Source: Flavobacterium sp. LHD-85
Lineage (GTDB): Bacteria; Bacteroidota; Bacteroidia; Flavobacteriales; Flavobacteriaceae
Direction: 5' to 3'
Assembly (NCBI RefSeq): GCF_030929595.1
Contig: NZ_JAVFVR010000011.1
Span: forward strand, 186,001-250,000
Length of the DNA: 64,000 bases
Part shown: positions 44,789 through 53,975 of the stretch, in pieces
Position numbering within the stretch: position 1 is the stretch's first letter
Layout of the letters: each line of letters starts with the position of its first letter
Position numbers and translations under genes: made by a program
Notes under the pieces: generated by a model
Told to the model about the DNA's origin: nothing
The model's database searches: none
Seen by the model: the letters and a program-made list of their open reading frames with translations, nothing else

Positions 44789-46183
44789 ATGTTGGAATCA
44801 TCAAAATCCATATTATCCAAAATCCTTTTCATATGTATTGCTTTTTTTCTTTTAATAGGAAACACGGCATCGGCTCAAAATTTCAAGCTGCTCCGTTACG
44901 ATGAAAATTATGAATTCTTAAAAGATTCAAATCGAAACTTTTATGAAGGACTTAAATTCATTCCTTTAAATCAAGAAAAAGACATTTATATGTCAATTGG
45001 CGGCGAAGCCCGATATGAATACGTTGATTTCAACAATGAAGACTGGGGAAGATTCAATATTGGACACAACAATTTCTTACTGCAGCGTTACGATCTTCAT
45101 GCCGATGTGCATTTAGGAAAACGTGTTAGAATATTTGCCCAATTGAGAAGCGCCCTAGAAGACGGACGCGTAAATGGTGCTCGCGGTATAGACGAAGATC
45201 AGCTTAATGTTCAGAATCTTTTTGTCGATGTTAATGTTTGGCAACAAAAAGACAAAAAAATAACTATTCGTGCCGGAAGACAAGAATTGGATTATGGTTC
45301 TGGAAGGTTAATTTCTGTTAGAGAAGGTCCAAATACAAGGCTTTATTTTACAGGAGGAAAACTGATGTACACTTCGTCACGAGTATCAATTGATGCCTTT
45401 GCCATGATGGCCGACACGGTTCATAATGGTGTTTTTGATAATAAAATGTCCAAACAGCTTAATCTTTGGGGAGCATATTCTAAAATAATTTTCCCAAAAG
45501 CAGGAAATCTCGATCTGTATTATCTCGGGTTCAGAAGAGACGAATCTGTTTTTGAAGAAGGAATTGCTCCTGAAAGAAGGCATACAATAGGTTCAAGATT
45601 ATGGAAATACGGCGGAGGTTTTATCTATAACCTTGAAGCAGCCTATCAATTCGGAACTTTCGGTTCTGGAAATATCAATGCCTGGACGGGATCTATTGAT
45701 ATTGGATATATGTTTGAAAATGTAAAATTTAAACCAACCATCAATCTTAGAAACGATTATATCTCAGGAGATAAAAATCAAGGCAACGGAGATCTTCAAA
45801 CATTTAATCCGCTGTATCCAAAAGGAGGATATTTTGGTTTTAGTCCGCAAGTTGGACCGGTTAACCTTATCGATATTCATCCGTATGCTACGATGGATTT
45901 ACTGCCACAGCTAAAGATGCAGGTCGATGTGGTTCTAAACTGGAGATTCTCAACACAAGACGGAGTTTATAGACCAAGCGGAATTCTAAATCTTCGCGGA
46001 AGCGATTCTGACGAAAGATATATCGGAACTGCTTATCTCGCCAATTTTACCTATAGCGTAAACAAATATATTTCGGTTGTCAGCGGTATCCAGTATTTCA
46101 AAACAGGTGCTTTTATCGATGACATGATTCCGAACTCAAAAGATGGGGTTTTCTTTAATGCCAGATTAACATTTAAATTTTAA
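44789..46183 (+). CDS. outer membrane porin of the alginate-export family
   Basis: 464 aa with a signal peptide (about 1-30, ending ASAQ). The mature part is a beta-barrel with family blocks: YMSIGGEARYEYVDFNNEDWG, VRIFAQLRSALEDGR, ITIRAGRQELDYGSGRLISVREGPNTRLYFTGGKLMYTS and the C-terminal FFNARLTFKF with terminal phenylalanine. Similar barrels in other genomes are used for small solutes, not only alginate. In the middle of a hydrolase cluster it may bring in or release a substrate of these enzymes. Confidence 0.87.
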   Translation: MLESSKSILSKILFICIAFFLLIGNTASAQNFKLLRYDENYEFLKDSNRNFYEGLKFIPLNQEKDIYMSIGGEARYEYVDFNNEDWGRFNIGHNNFLLQRYDLHADVHLGKRVRIFAQLRSALEDGRVNGARGIDEDQLNVQNLFVDVNVWQQKDKKITIRAGRQELDYGSGRLISVREGPNTRLYFTGGKLMYTSSRVSIDAFAMMADTVHNGVFDNKMSKQLNLWGAYSKIIFPKAGNLDLYYLGFRRDESVFEEGIAPERRHTIGSRLWKYGGGFIYNLEAAYQFGTFGSGNINAWTGSIDIGYMFENVKFKPTINLRNDYISGDKNQGNGDLQTFNPLYPKGGYFGFSPQVGPVNLIDIHPYATMDLLPQLKMQVDVVLNWRFSTQDGVYRPSGILNLRGSDSDERYIGTAYLANFTYSVNKYISVVSGIQYFKTGAFIDDMIPNSKDGVFFNARLTFKF

Positions 46184-46199
46184 TTAAAAAATAATTTTT

Positions 46200-46337
46200 A
46201 ACACATAGAAACATAGTTTTTGGGAGCGTATAAAAGGCGTTTCACTTACATTAATACACATAGAGCTATGTGTTAGAAACTAGTTTCTTTCCCTACTCTT
46301 TTTTCAAAGTAAAGAAATCCTACTGTTTCTATGTGTT
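46200..46337 (+). repeat. terminal-inverted-repeat element, copy 2
   Basis: 138 bp bounded by AACACATAGAAACATAG and a slightly altered right repeat ending TTTCTATGTGTT. It contains AAAAGGCGTTTCAC, a CACATAGAGCTATGTG palindrome and AGAAACTAGTTTCT. It is located between the porin and the M17-domain gene. Confidence 0.85.
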
Positions 46338-46365
46338 TAAAAACTTTAAACCTAAACCAAAAAAA

Positions 46366-47100
46366 ATGAAAACAAACACTTCAAAATATAGCTTTAGATA
46401 TTCTTATCTGATGCTTCTAATTATAACATTTGCAGGCGCTCTTAGTAACAACGCTTTTGCCCAAACAGCTTCAATCGGTTCTACAGTAACTTGGGGGAAA
46501 GTAGACGGAATTGCAGTAAACGGATTGGTTCAAGGACCATCTGCAGCAGAAGCTGACTTACAAGTTGCCTGCGTTTTTGAATATACAGAAGGGGATATTT
46601 TTAACCCTCCTGCCCTTCCTGCCAACTTAAACGGAATGGTGCATTTAGACGATGCTTTAAAAGGCATTATTACTGAATTAAGAAAAAGCGGTAAATTTAC
46701 AGGTCATTCACTTGAAACTTTATTGATTACCCCTCCAAAAGGCACTTTAGCATCCAAACAATTATTATTAATCGGGTTGGGAGACCGCAATAAATTTACT
46801 CCAGATTTAATGATTAGTGTGGGAAGCACAGCCATGCGCGAAGCTTTACGTTTAGGGGTTTCTAATTATTCTTTTGCAAGTGATATTAAAGATGCAGGAA
46901 TCGATTCTCCAACTGCTTTAGTTGCTGAAAATGTGGTTTTAGGTTTATTTGAAGCCTACAGAACTCAATCTTATTTAAAAGAAAAAAAATTGACAGAATA
47001 CAAGCCTTTAACAAAAGTTATTTTGCTTGCAGGACCAGCTTATTACACTGTTGCAGGAGAAGGAATCAAACAAGCAATTGCAAAATTAAACTCTAAATAA
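46366..47100 (+). CDS. exported M17 peptidase N-terminal domain protein (no catalytic domain)
   Basis: 244 aa. Start chosen at ATG 46366; the earlier open codons (from 46270) lie inside a repeat element. A signal peptide (about 1-36, ending NAFAQ) precedes a single domain with MVHLDDALKGIITELRKSGKFTGHSLETLLITPPKGTLASKQLLLIGLGDRNKF, the macro-like N-terminal domain of leucyl aminopeptidases. The metal-binding C-terminal peptidase half is missing, and the next gene is an unrelated amidohydrolase. It is therefore not expected to be a peptidase; it may bind a ligand in the periplasm. Confidence 0.83.
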   Translation: MKTNTSKYSFRYSYLMLLIITFAGALSNNAFAQTASIGSTVTWGKVDGIAVNGLVQGPSAAEADLQVACVFEYTEGDIFNPPALPANLNGMVHLDDALKGIITELRKSGKFTGHSLETLLITPPKGTLASKQLLLIGLGDRNKFTPDLMISVGSTAMREALRLGVSNYSFASDIKDAGIDSPTALVAENVVLGLFEAYRTQSYLKEKKLTEYKPLTKVILLAGPAYYTVAGEGIKQAIAKLNSK

Positions 47101-47107
47101 CCGAATT

Positions 47108-48994
47108 ATGAAAGCAGATTTAATTTTATTCAACGGAAAAATTCATAGTTTCAACGCTGAAACTCCAAACGTTACAGCTGTTGCTATTAAAGACGGAAAA
47201 TTTATTGCAGTAGGAAATGACAGTGATATAATGGCTTTTGCATCTGAAGAAACCAAAATAATCGATCTTCAGAATAAAAGAGCGGTTCCTGGAATCAACG
47301 ATTCGCACATTCACCTTATTCGTGGCGGATTAAATTATAACCTTGAACTACGTTGGGATGGCGTTCCTTCTTTGGCAGATGCGCTTCGAATGCTGAAAGA
47401 GCAAGTAGATCGCACTCCAAATCCGCAATGGGTTCGTGTAGTTGGCGGCTGGTCAGAATTTCAGTTTGCTGAACGCAGAATGCCAACTTTAGAAGAAATC
47501 AATGCTATTGCACCCGATACTCCTGTTTTTATTCTGCATTTGTATGACAGAGCCATTATGAACAGAGCGGCGTTGAGAGCAGTTGGATACAACAAAAATA
47601 CTCCTGCACCTCCAGGCGGACAAATCGAACGCGATTCGAATGGAGAACCTACAGGACTTATTATTGCGACTCCAAATGCGATGATTTTATATTCGACTTT
47701 GGCAAAAGGTCCTACTCTTTCTTACGAGCATCAGATTAATTCGACTCGTCATTTTATGAAAGAACTGAACCGTTTCGGAATTACAAGTGTTATTGATGCT
47801 GGCGGTGGATTTCAGAACTTTCCTGACGATTATAAAGTCGTTAACGAATTGAACGAAAAGAAACAATTGACGGTTAGAATTGCCTACAATCTTTTCACTC
47901 AAAAACCAAAACACGAATTTGAAGATTTCTCCGACTGGATTGACACCGTAAAATTATATCAAGGAAACGATATGTACCGTCATAACGGAGCGGGCGAAAT
48001 GCTGGTTTTTTCTGCTGCCGATTTTGAGGATTTTCTACAGCCAAGACCAGATCTTCCTGAAAATATGGAAGCTGAATTGGAAAAAGTAGTTCGTCTTTTG
48101 GTAGAAAACCGCTGGCCTTTTAGATTACATGCAACTTACAACGAAAGTATTACAAGATTTTTAAATGTTTTTGAAAAGATCAATCAAGACGTTCCTTTCA
48201 ACGGACTTCCTTGGATTTTTGATCACGCGGAAACTATTGACGAAAGAAACATCGAACGTGTAAAAGCTTTAGGCGGAGGAATCGCAGTACAAAGCAGAAT
48301 GGCGTACCAAGGGGAATATTTCACCGATCGTTACGGAGCAAAAGCTGCTGAAAACACACCGCCAATCAAAAAAATGATTGAAATGGAAGTTCCTGTTGGC
48401 GCAGGTTCAGATGCTACACGTGTGAGCAGTTACAATCCGTGGGTTTCAATGTATTGGATGACGGTTGGAAAAACAGTTGGAGGATTGCAATTGTACAACG
48501 AAACGAGATTGAACAGACAAACTGCTCTCGAATTGTACACAAGAGGAAGCGCTTGGTTTTCGCAGGAACAAACTAAAAAAGGAGATATTAAAGTGGGAAT
48601 GTTTGCCGATTTAACAGTTCTAGATCGGGATTATTTTACAATAGATGATGAAGACATCAAAAAGATCGAAGCCGATTTAACTATTGTAGACGGAAAAATT
48701 GTGTACGCAAATGGAGATTTTTCTTCGTTCTCGCCACCTCACATTCCGATCTTGCCAGATTGGTCGCCAACCAATATCTACAACGGATATCCGGTGAGAA
48801 GCAGTTTCCAAAATGCAATTGAAAAAAATGCAAAAGCAGATGCAAAACCAAAACTAACTTCGCAGATTCACAGCTGTTCAGGAAGTTGCGACGTTCATTT
48901 ACACAATCACGATGCTGCTCGAATGAGCAATGTTCCAGTAAACAATTATAATGCATTCTGGGGCGCCTTGGGCTGTTCTTGTTTTGCTTTCTAA
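47108..48994 (+). CDS. amidohydrolase of the YtcJ type (amidohydrolase family 3)
   Basis: 628 aa, longer than the usual 530-550. N-terminal beta domain (DLILFNGKIHSFNAETPNVTAVAIKDGKFIAVGNDSDI), metal-binding start VPGINDSHIHLIRGG, then a TIM-barrel with His in FRLHATYNES and FDHAETIDERN, and Asp in VGAGSDATRVSSYNPW. The C-terminal 90 residues after the family end are extra and contain CSGSCDVHLHNHDAARM and a final GCSCF, which could bind a metal. The start lies 7 bp after the exported M17-domain gene. YtcJ-like enzymes hydrolyse amides, formamides or similar bonds; the substrate here is unknown. Confidence 0.9.
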   Translation: MKADLILFNGKIHSFNAETPNVTAVAIKDGKFIAVGNDSDIMAFASEETKIIDLQNKRAVPGINDSHIHLIRGGLNYNLELRWDGVPSLADALRMLKEQVDRTPNPQWVRVVGGWSEFQFAERRMPTLEEINAIAPDTPVFILHLYDRAIMNRAALRAVGYNKNTPAPPGGQIERDSNGEPTGLIIATPNAMILYSTLAKGPTLSYEHQINSTRHFMKELNRFGITSVIDAGGGFQNFPDDYKVVNELNEKKQLTVRIAYNLFTQKPKHEFEDFSDWIDTVKLYQGNDMYRHNGAGEMLVFSAADFEDFLQPRPDLPENMEAELEKVVRLLVENRWPFRLHATYNESITRFLNVFEKINQDVPFNGLPWIFDHAETIDERNIERVKALGGGIAVQSRMAYQGEYFTDRYGAKAAENTPPIKKMIEMEVPVGAGSDATRVSSYNPWVSMYWMTVGKTVGGLQLYNETRLNRQTALELYTRGSAWFSQEQTKKGDIKVGMFADLTVLDRDYFTIDDEDIKKIEADLTIVDGKIVYANGDFSSFSPPHIPILPDWSPTNIYNGYPVRSSFQNAIEKNAKADAKPKLTSQIHSCSGSCDVHLHNHDAARMSNVPVNNYNAFWGALGCSCFAF

Positions 48995-49005
48995 ATTTTA
49001 AAGAA

Positions 49006-49440
49006 ATGATCGAACTTATAAAACAAATATTGCATTCCGATTTAGGAAATTCATTCAACAACGCGGCGCTTTTAGCGTTTAGAGTTCTGCTGGCAATTGA
49101 ACTTTTCAGAGTTCACGGAATGAAAAAATTTAGAGTTGAAAACGGACAAAAAGAACACGTTCCGAATCCGTTGCATTTACCTGAAAAAATAAACGGATTA
49201 GTCGCCACATTTTCAGATACTGTAATTCCGTTTTTCATAATTCTCGGACTTGGAACACGTCTTGCCGTTCTGCCTACAATTGGCGTAACAGCAATTGGTT
49301 ATTTTGTGGTTCACAAAAACGATTCGCTCGAAGTGCGCGATGTTCCGTACATGTACACTTTATCCCTATTACTGCTTCTTGCCCTAGGTGCAGGAACATA
49401 TTCACTTGATTATTATTTAGTGACATTATTAAACAATTAA
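49006..49440 (+). CDS. DoxX-family membrane protein
   Basis: 144 aa; ATG at 49006 is preferred to a longer TTG start. About four membrane helices with a conserved first-helix region LLAFRVLLAIELFRVHGMKKF and TVIPFFIILGLGTRLAVLPTIGVTAI. DoxX/MhqP-like proteins are linked to quinone and thiol redox stress. In Bacillus mhqNOP a DoxX-like gene stands beside a ring-cleaving dioxygenase. Here a MhqD-like and a MhqO-like gene lie within 8 kb. The start is 11 bp after the amidohydrolase. Confidence 0.88.
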   Translation: MIELIKQILHSDLGNSFNNAALLAFRVLLAIELFRVHGMKKFRVENGQKEHVPNPLHLPEKINGLVATFSDTVIPFFIILGLGTRLAVLPTIGVTAIGYFVVHKNDSLEVRDVPYMYTLSLLLLLALGAGTYSLDYYLVTLLNN

Positions 49441-49461
49441 TTTAAACGAAAAATATTTTTT

Positions 49462-49620
49462 AACACATAGAAACATAGTTTTTTGGAGCGAGTAAAAGGC
49501 GTTTCACTTGCATTAATACACATAACTTTGACATAGTTCTCGCAAAGAACTATGTGTTAGAAATTAGTTTCTTTCTTTATTCTTTTCAAAACAAAGAGAA
49601 AGCCTATGTTTCTATGTGTT
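49462..49620 (+). repeat. terminal-inverted-repeat element, copy 3
   Basis: 159 bp with perfect 17-bp ends AACACATAGAAACATAG and CTATGTTTCTATGTGTT. Relative to the others it has about 20 extra bases in the middle (CATAACTTTGACATAGTTCT region). It lies between DoxX and dps. Confidence 0.85.
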
Positions 49621-49684
49621 TATTGATTTATTCCTCCAAAAAGCAAAACTCATAACTCATAACTTAATAAAACCCAATTTAAAA

Positions 49685-50158
49685 ATGAAAACAAACATCG
49701 GAATTAAGCAAGAAAACATCTCAAACATTGTTGATGTATTAACTAAAGTTCTTGCAGACGAATTCGTACTTTATACCAAAACAAAAAGAGCACACTGGAA
49801 CGTTGAAGGACCAGATTTCTATAACAAACATCTTTTCTTCGAACAGCAATACGATGCCATTGATGAAATCGTAGATACAGTTGCAGAAAGAATTAGATCT
49901 TTAGGCCATTATACACCCGCTACTTTAAAAGATTTCTTGGCACTAACCCATCTTACAGAAGAGCTTAAAGAGAAAAATGACAGCAATGGTTTTATTAAAG
50001 AATTGCTTTTAGATCATGAGAGCATCATTATTTATTTGCGAGAAAACATTAATTTTATTGCTAATGAATTGCAAGATGCAGGAACTAGCGATTTTATTAC
50101 AGGCCTTGTAGAAAACCATGAAAAAATGGCGTGGATGCTTCGCGCACATTTAAACTAA
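49685..50158 (+). CDS. dps: Dps-family ferritin-like DNA-protection protein
   Basis: 157 aa; ATG at 49685 gives the normal family length, while the upstream TTG lies in the repeat element. The ferroxidase region AHWNVEGPDFYNKHLFFEQQYDAIDEIVDTVAERIRSLG is complete (His, Asp and Glu ligands between two subunits). The dodecamer stores iron with hydrogen peroxide as oxidant and protects DNA. It supports a stress role for the whole cluster. Confidence 0.94.
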   Translation: MKTNIGIKQENISNIVDVLTKVLADEFVLYTKTKRAHWNVEGPDFYNKHLFFEQQYDAIDEIVDTVAERIRSLGHYTPATLKDFLALTHLTEELKEKNDSNGFIKELLLDHESIIIYLRENINFIANELQDAGTSDFITGLVENHEKMAWMLRAHLN

Positions 50159-50167
50159 AAACAAACT

Positions 50168-50836
50168 ATGGAAATTCAACAAAAAAATATTTGGTACGTA
50201 ACCCTGCTTCTCACCATAATAGCAGGGTATTGCGATACCGTGACTTTTGTCGCAGCCGATTCGATATTTTCGGCGCACGTAACAGGCAACTTTATCGTTT
50301 TTGCGTATCAGATTGTAAAAGGTTCAGACCTTCATGCTTGGGTAAAACTGCTTACTTTTCCAATTTTTATTATTGCTGTAATTACAGGCGGAAGAATCGC
50401 GCAAAAAGCAACCAATCGCTATACTATTTTATTTTGGGAAGGTATAATTTTGCTTCTAAGCGGCATTGCATCATATGTTTTTGGCTATTTGCAGAACTTC
50501 GAAGAATGGACCATGTATACGGTTGCCATGACAACAGTTTTTGCAATGGGACTTCAGAATGCTTTTGGAAAGCTTTATGCGAAGGAAACGCATGGCCCAA
50601 CTACTATGATGACAGGAAATGTTACTCAAGCTTCTCTTGATTTGGGAAATCTACTAAAAAATGGATTTAAAGATGCCGAAGTATTCTTAAGTTTTAAAAA
50701 GCAGCTCGTTACCTTAATTGGATTTCTTGTGGGATGTTTTCTAGGAGCAATTGCAGGAAAATTTTTCGGACTTGGGACTTTAATTCTTCCAGGATTGGCA
50801 ATGATAATTTGTTACTTATATCACCGAGATAACTAA
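50168..50836 (+). CDS. DUF1275 (YoaK-like) membrane protein
   Basis: 222 aa with about six membrane helices. Family blocks: IIAGYCDTVTFVAADSIFSAHVTGNFIVFAYQI and GLQNAFGKLYAKETHGPTTMMTGNVTQASLDLG, the latter with the GxTxxTGN motif. The function of the family is unknown, possibly small-molecule transport. The start is 9 bp after dps, so they are co-transcribed. Confidence 0.88.
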   Translation: MEIQQKNIWYVTLLLTIIAGYCDTVTFVAADSIFSAHVTGNFIVFAYQIVKGSDLHAWVKLLTFPIFIIAVITGGRIAQKATNRYTILFWEGIILLLSGIASYVFGYLQNFEEWTMYTVAMTTVFAMGLQNAFGKLYAKETHGPTTMMTGNVTQASLDLGNLLKNGFKDAEVFLSFKKQLVTLIGFLVGCFLGAIAGKFFGLGTLILPGLAMIICYLYHRDN

Positions 50837-51007
50837 GCAAAAGCCCATTTTTCAGATTGCAAATTTCTGATAATATAGTATCTTTAAAAAATGATTTTAG
50901 CACTCTTTTCTCCAAAAAAAGACTCTAAACTCTCTCAAAAAAGAAATTTCTAAAAACTCCAAATTCTTGGCTATTCTTGAAAATTCTGAAATTATACAAA
51001 CAATGTA

Positions 51008-52369
51008 ATGAAGGAGAAACTACTAATTGTTGAAGATGAATTTATAGTTGCAAATGATTTAAAAATCATGCTGCACAAAGCAGGTTATCAAGTTGTTGGC
51101 ATTGCTGCTTCTGTAGCTCAAGCAAGAAAATTAATCGAAGAAAAAAATCCAGATTGGATCTTGTTGGACATCATCTTAAAAGGCAATTTAACGGGTATTG
51201 ATCTGGCGTGGGAACTGCGCAAAATGAATCTGCCCTTTCTATATATTTCAGCAAACACCAATCAAAGTACGCTTGAGGCTGTAAAAGCTACCCATCCGTA
51301 CGGTTTTACCGTAAAGCCTTTTAGAGAAAAAGATCTTGTTGTAATGCTTGATATTGCCCGATACCGATTTAATCAAGAAAAAGAAGGTTTGGCTCTAAAT
51401 CAAGTAAGCCCAGAAATTCAAGAAATTGAAGGAATCATTGGTCAAAGCGCACTTTTGAAAGAAGCTATTGAAAAAATAAAAATAGTAGCTCCCGCCGAAA
51501 CTTCAGTTTTGATTTTAGGCGAAAGCGGTACAGGAAAAGAAAGAGCTGCGCATGCAATCCATGAACTTTCGGCACATAAATCAAATCCTATTGTGGTTGT
51601 AAACTGTGCCGCATTACCACAATCTTTAATAGAATCTGAACTTTTTGGACACGAAAAAGGAGCCTTTACAGGCGCGAATGCAATAAGAATAGGTAAATTT
51701 GAGCAAGCCAATAACGGAACTATTTTCCTTGATGAAATTGGCGAATTACCGCTTGACTCTCAAGTAAAATTATTGCGTGTTCTGCAGGAAAAAGAAATTC
51801 AGCGTCTTGGAGGCAATAAAACTATTAAAATCAATGTTCGTATTGTAGCCGCGACCAATAAAACGCTGGAAAAAGAAGTTGCCGAAGGCCGTTTTAGATT
51901 GGATTTATATTACAGATTAAATGTATTTCCGATACAATTGCCATCTTTAAAAGAACGCAAAGAAGATATTGAAATATTGGCTCATTTTTTTCTAAAAAAA
52001 TATGCCGCTAGCTCTAAAAGAAATGTAGTTAGTATAAACGCAAAAGCTTTAGAACAATTAAAAAATTACAATTGGCCAGGGAATATACGTGAATTAGAAC
52101 ATTTAATTGAAAGAAACGTACTTCTCGCCAAAACAAACGAAATTGTTTTTTTTGACTTGCCTTCTACTGCTCCTGCTGCTTTTGTAGAAATCGATGCAAA
52201 AAAAATAAAGTCAATGGAAGAAATGGAAAAAGAGCATATTATGAATGCGCTTCAAATCTGCAATGGCAAAGTTTCGGGTACGGGTGGTGCTGCCGAGCTT
52301 TTAAAAATGCAGCCACAGACTTTGTATTCAAAAATGAAAAAATTAGGTATAAAGCAAGAATATAATTAA
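51008..52369 (+). CDS. sigma-54-dependent response regulator (REC-AAA-Fis)
   Basis: 453 aa. Receiver domain (1-125) with Glu9/Asp10, phosphoacceptor Asp54 (WILLDIILKG) and lysine in FTVKPF; AAA+ domain with GESGTGKE, GAFTGA and GTIFLDEIGE; Fis-type DNA-binding C-terminus (GGAAELLKMQPQTLYSKMKKLGIK). The REC domain is closely related to that of the 12538 regulator (VEDEFIVANDLKIMLHKAGYQVVGIAASV vs VEDQFIEAHDLQLILEKANYEVVGIARSV, listed by key words). It activates RpoN promoters. The partner kinase could be the TPR kinase at 58657. Confidence 0.93.
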   Translation: MKEKLLIVEDEFIVANDLKIMLHKAGYQVVGIAASVAQARKLIEEKNPDWILLDIILKGNLTGIDLAWELRKMNLPFLYISANTNQSTLEAVKATHPYGFTVKPFREKDLVVMLDIARYRFNQEKEGLALNQVSPEIQEIEGIIGQSALLKEAIEKIKIVAPAETSVLILGESGTGKERAAHAIHELSAHKSNPIVVVNCAALPQSLIESELFGHEKGAFTGANAIRIGKFEQANNGTIFLDEIGELPLDSQVKLLRVLQEKEIQRLGGNKTIKINVRIVAATNKTLEKEVAEGRFRLDLYYRLNVFPIQLPSLKERKEDIEILAHFFLKKYAASSKRNVVSINAKALEQLKNYNWPGNIRELEHLIERNVLLAKTNEIVFFDLPSTAPAAFVEIDAKKIKSMEEMEKEHIMNALQICNGKVSGTGGAAELLKMQPQTLYSKMKKLGIKQEYN

Positions 52370-52387
52370 ATTTATTTAACTTTTTTT

Positions 52388-52542
52388 ACCGCAAAGGCGC
52401 AAGGGTTTACACAAAGTTCGCTAAGGCTTTATATTAAGTGCTCAAGCAAAATCTAAAGATTAAGTTCACAAAGCTTTGTGTAGACAAAACTTTGCAGACA
52501 AAGCTTTGCGAACTTTGCGTAAATCTTAGCGTTCTTTGCGGT
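52388..52542. repeat. CGCAAAG-type repeat element with inverted ends
   Basis: Bounded by ACCGCAAAG (52388-52396) and CTTTGCGGT (52534-52542), with inner ACAAAGTTCGCTAAG and repeated CAAAGCTTTGYG palindromes. Related to 29639-29850. It stands between the sigma-54 activator and the acetyltransferase gene. Confidence 0.65.
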
Positions 52543-52570
52543 TAAAATTACACATAACGATATAAAATAT

Positions 52571-52861
52571 ATGGAAACAATAAAACTAGAATTAGACGAA
52601 AAAAAACATGGCGCTTTTAACCTTTATGTAGACGATAAAAAACTGGGAGAAATGACCGTAAGCATAAAGCCAGAGTTATTGACGGTTTACCACACGGGAG
52701 TTGAGCCAGAAGGAGAAGGAAAAGGTTATGCAAAAAAACTTTTAGAAGAAATGGTTTCTTACGTTCGTGCCAATAATTTGAAAGTGTTACCACTTTGTCC
52801 TTATGTTCATGCGCAATTTAAAAGACATCCAGACGAATACGAAGATATCTGGAAAAAGTAA
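52571..52861 (+). CDS. GNAT-like small N-acetyltransferase (YjdJ type)
   Basis: 96 aa, the size of the short YjdJ/Gcn5-related family. It has the acetyl-CoA-binding stretch VEPEGEGKGYAKKLLEEMVSYVRANNLKVLPLCPYVHAQFKRHPDEYEDI. The acceptor is unknown. The MhqD-like esterase begins 69 bp downstream on the same strand. Confidence 0.88.
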   Translation: METIKLELDEKKHGAFNLYVDDKKLGEMTVSIKPELLTVYHTGVEPEGEGKGYAKKLLEEMVSYVRANNLKVLPLCPYVHAQFKRHPDEYEDIWKK

Positions 52862-52930
52862 AGTTTGAAAGACGAAAGATTAAAGACGAAAGACTCTAGT
52901 CTCGATGCAAAAAATTAAAGATCAAAAACG

Positions 52931-53551
52931 ATGAATACAGAAATATTAACAGACGGATTACCATTAAATGAAGCCAAAAAAGCTTTAATCATGATTCATG
53001 GGCGCGGTGCAAGTGCACACGATATTCTTTCCATTGCTAAACATCTTAAGGTTGAAGATTTTGCATTGGTTGCACCCCAAGCAGAAAACAGAACTTGGTA
53101 TCCGTATTCATTTTTAGCTCCTTTAAACGAAAATGAGCCTTCATTTTCAAAATCATTAGAAGCAATACATCAAGTTGTGGTGGCTATACAACAAAATGGA
53201 ATTGAAAAAGAAAACATTTATTTCTTAGGGTTTTCTCAGGGAGCTTGTCTTGCATTGGAATTCACTACAAGAAATGCTGCAAAATATGGCGGAATCGTCG
53301 CTTTCACAGGAGGATTAATTGGTGATCAGGTTTATGAAAATCACTATTCAGGGAATTTCGAAAACACACCTGTTTTTATAGGAACAAGTGATCCTGATTT
53401 TCACGTTCCTGTAGAAAGAGTCAATGAGACGGAAGCACTTATGGAAAAAATGGGTGCAGACGTTACTAAAAAAATCTACCCAAATATGGGACATACCATC
53501 AGTCAAGATGAAGTAAATTGCGCCAATGCATTAATTTTCAATAAAAAATAA
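52931..53551 (+). CDS. phospholipase/carboxylesterase family hydrolase (MhqD-like)
   Basis: 206 aa. Motifs: IHGRGASAHDILSIAKHL (oxyanion region), nucleophile elbow GFSQGAC (Ser about 108), acid in IGTSDPDFHVP and histidine in NMGHTIS. Length and motifs match the esterase group that includes B. subtilis MhqD, which is induced by hydroquinones together with ring-cleaving dioxygenases. The stop overlaps the ATG of the cupin gene by one base. Quinone-related function is inferred from context. Confidence 0.87.
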   Translation: MNTEILTDGLPLNEAKKALIMIHGRGASAHDILSIAKHLKVEDFALVAPQAENRTWYPYSFLAPLNENEPSFSKSLEAIHQVVVAIQQNGIEKENIYFLGFSQGACLALEFTTRNAAKYGGIVAFTGGLIGDQVYENHYSGNFENTPVFIGTSDPDFHVPVERVNETEALMEKMGADVTKKIYPNMGHTISQDEVNCANALIFNKK

Positions 53552-53904
53552 TGATTACGATCACTCGTGTTTATAGCGATGCAAATGGAGAAAGTCATTT
53601 TGAAGACTTTGAAGTTGCGTTGAAAAACAATGGAGACATCGGATTCTTATCGGAGGATGAACCTGTTAAATCTATTGTTTTTAGAGAAGTTAGCCCTTCT
53701 TATGATTATGATTTTCACAATGCTCCAGATCGCCAATATATTGTTTTGCTGGAAGGAGGCGTAGAAATCGAAACTTCATTAGGAGAAAAAAGAACATTCA
53801 ACACAGGTTCTATTTTGTTGGTAGAAGATACCACAGGAAAAGGGCACAAAACCAAAAATATTGAGCCTAAACTGAGAAAATCTATTTTTATAAAGTTGGT
53901 TTAA
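53551..53904 (+). CDS. cupin-domain protein
   Basis: 117 aa single cupin. Seen: FREVSPSYDYDFHNAPDRQYIVLLEGGVEIETSLGEKRTFNTGSILLVEDTTGKGHKTK, in which a first His, a Gly-rich turn and a final GKGHKT His resemble the two cupin motifs. It overlaps the esterase by one base (TAATG), so translation is coupled. Similar cupins are common next to detoxification hydrolases; ligand unknown. Confidence 0.83.
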   Translation: MITITRVYSDANGESHFEDFEVALKNNGDIGFLSEDEPVKSIVFREVSPSYDYDFHNAPDRQYIVLLEGGVEIETSLGEKRTFNTGSILLVEDTTGKGHKTKNIEPKLRKSIFIKLV

Positions 53905-53975
53905 AATAGTTTCAGGTTTCAGGTTCAAAGTTTCAAGTTCTGTCTAACTTTGACAAAGTTGATACTGTTTTTTTA

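Noticed and set aside
49616..49684. Longer start of Dps and of the M17-domain protein (46270)
   Set aside because: Both extensions are encoded by the terminal-inverted-repeat elements or their flanks; the internal ATGs give normal N-termini.
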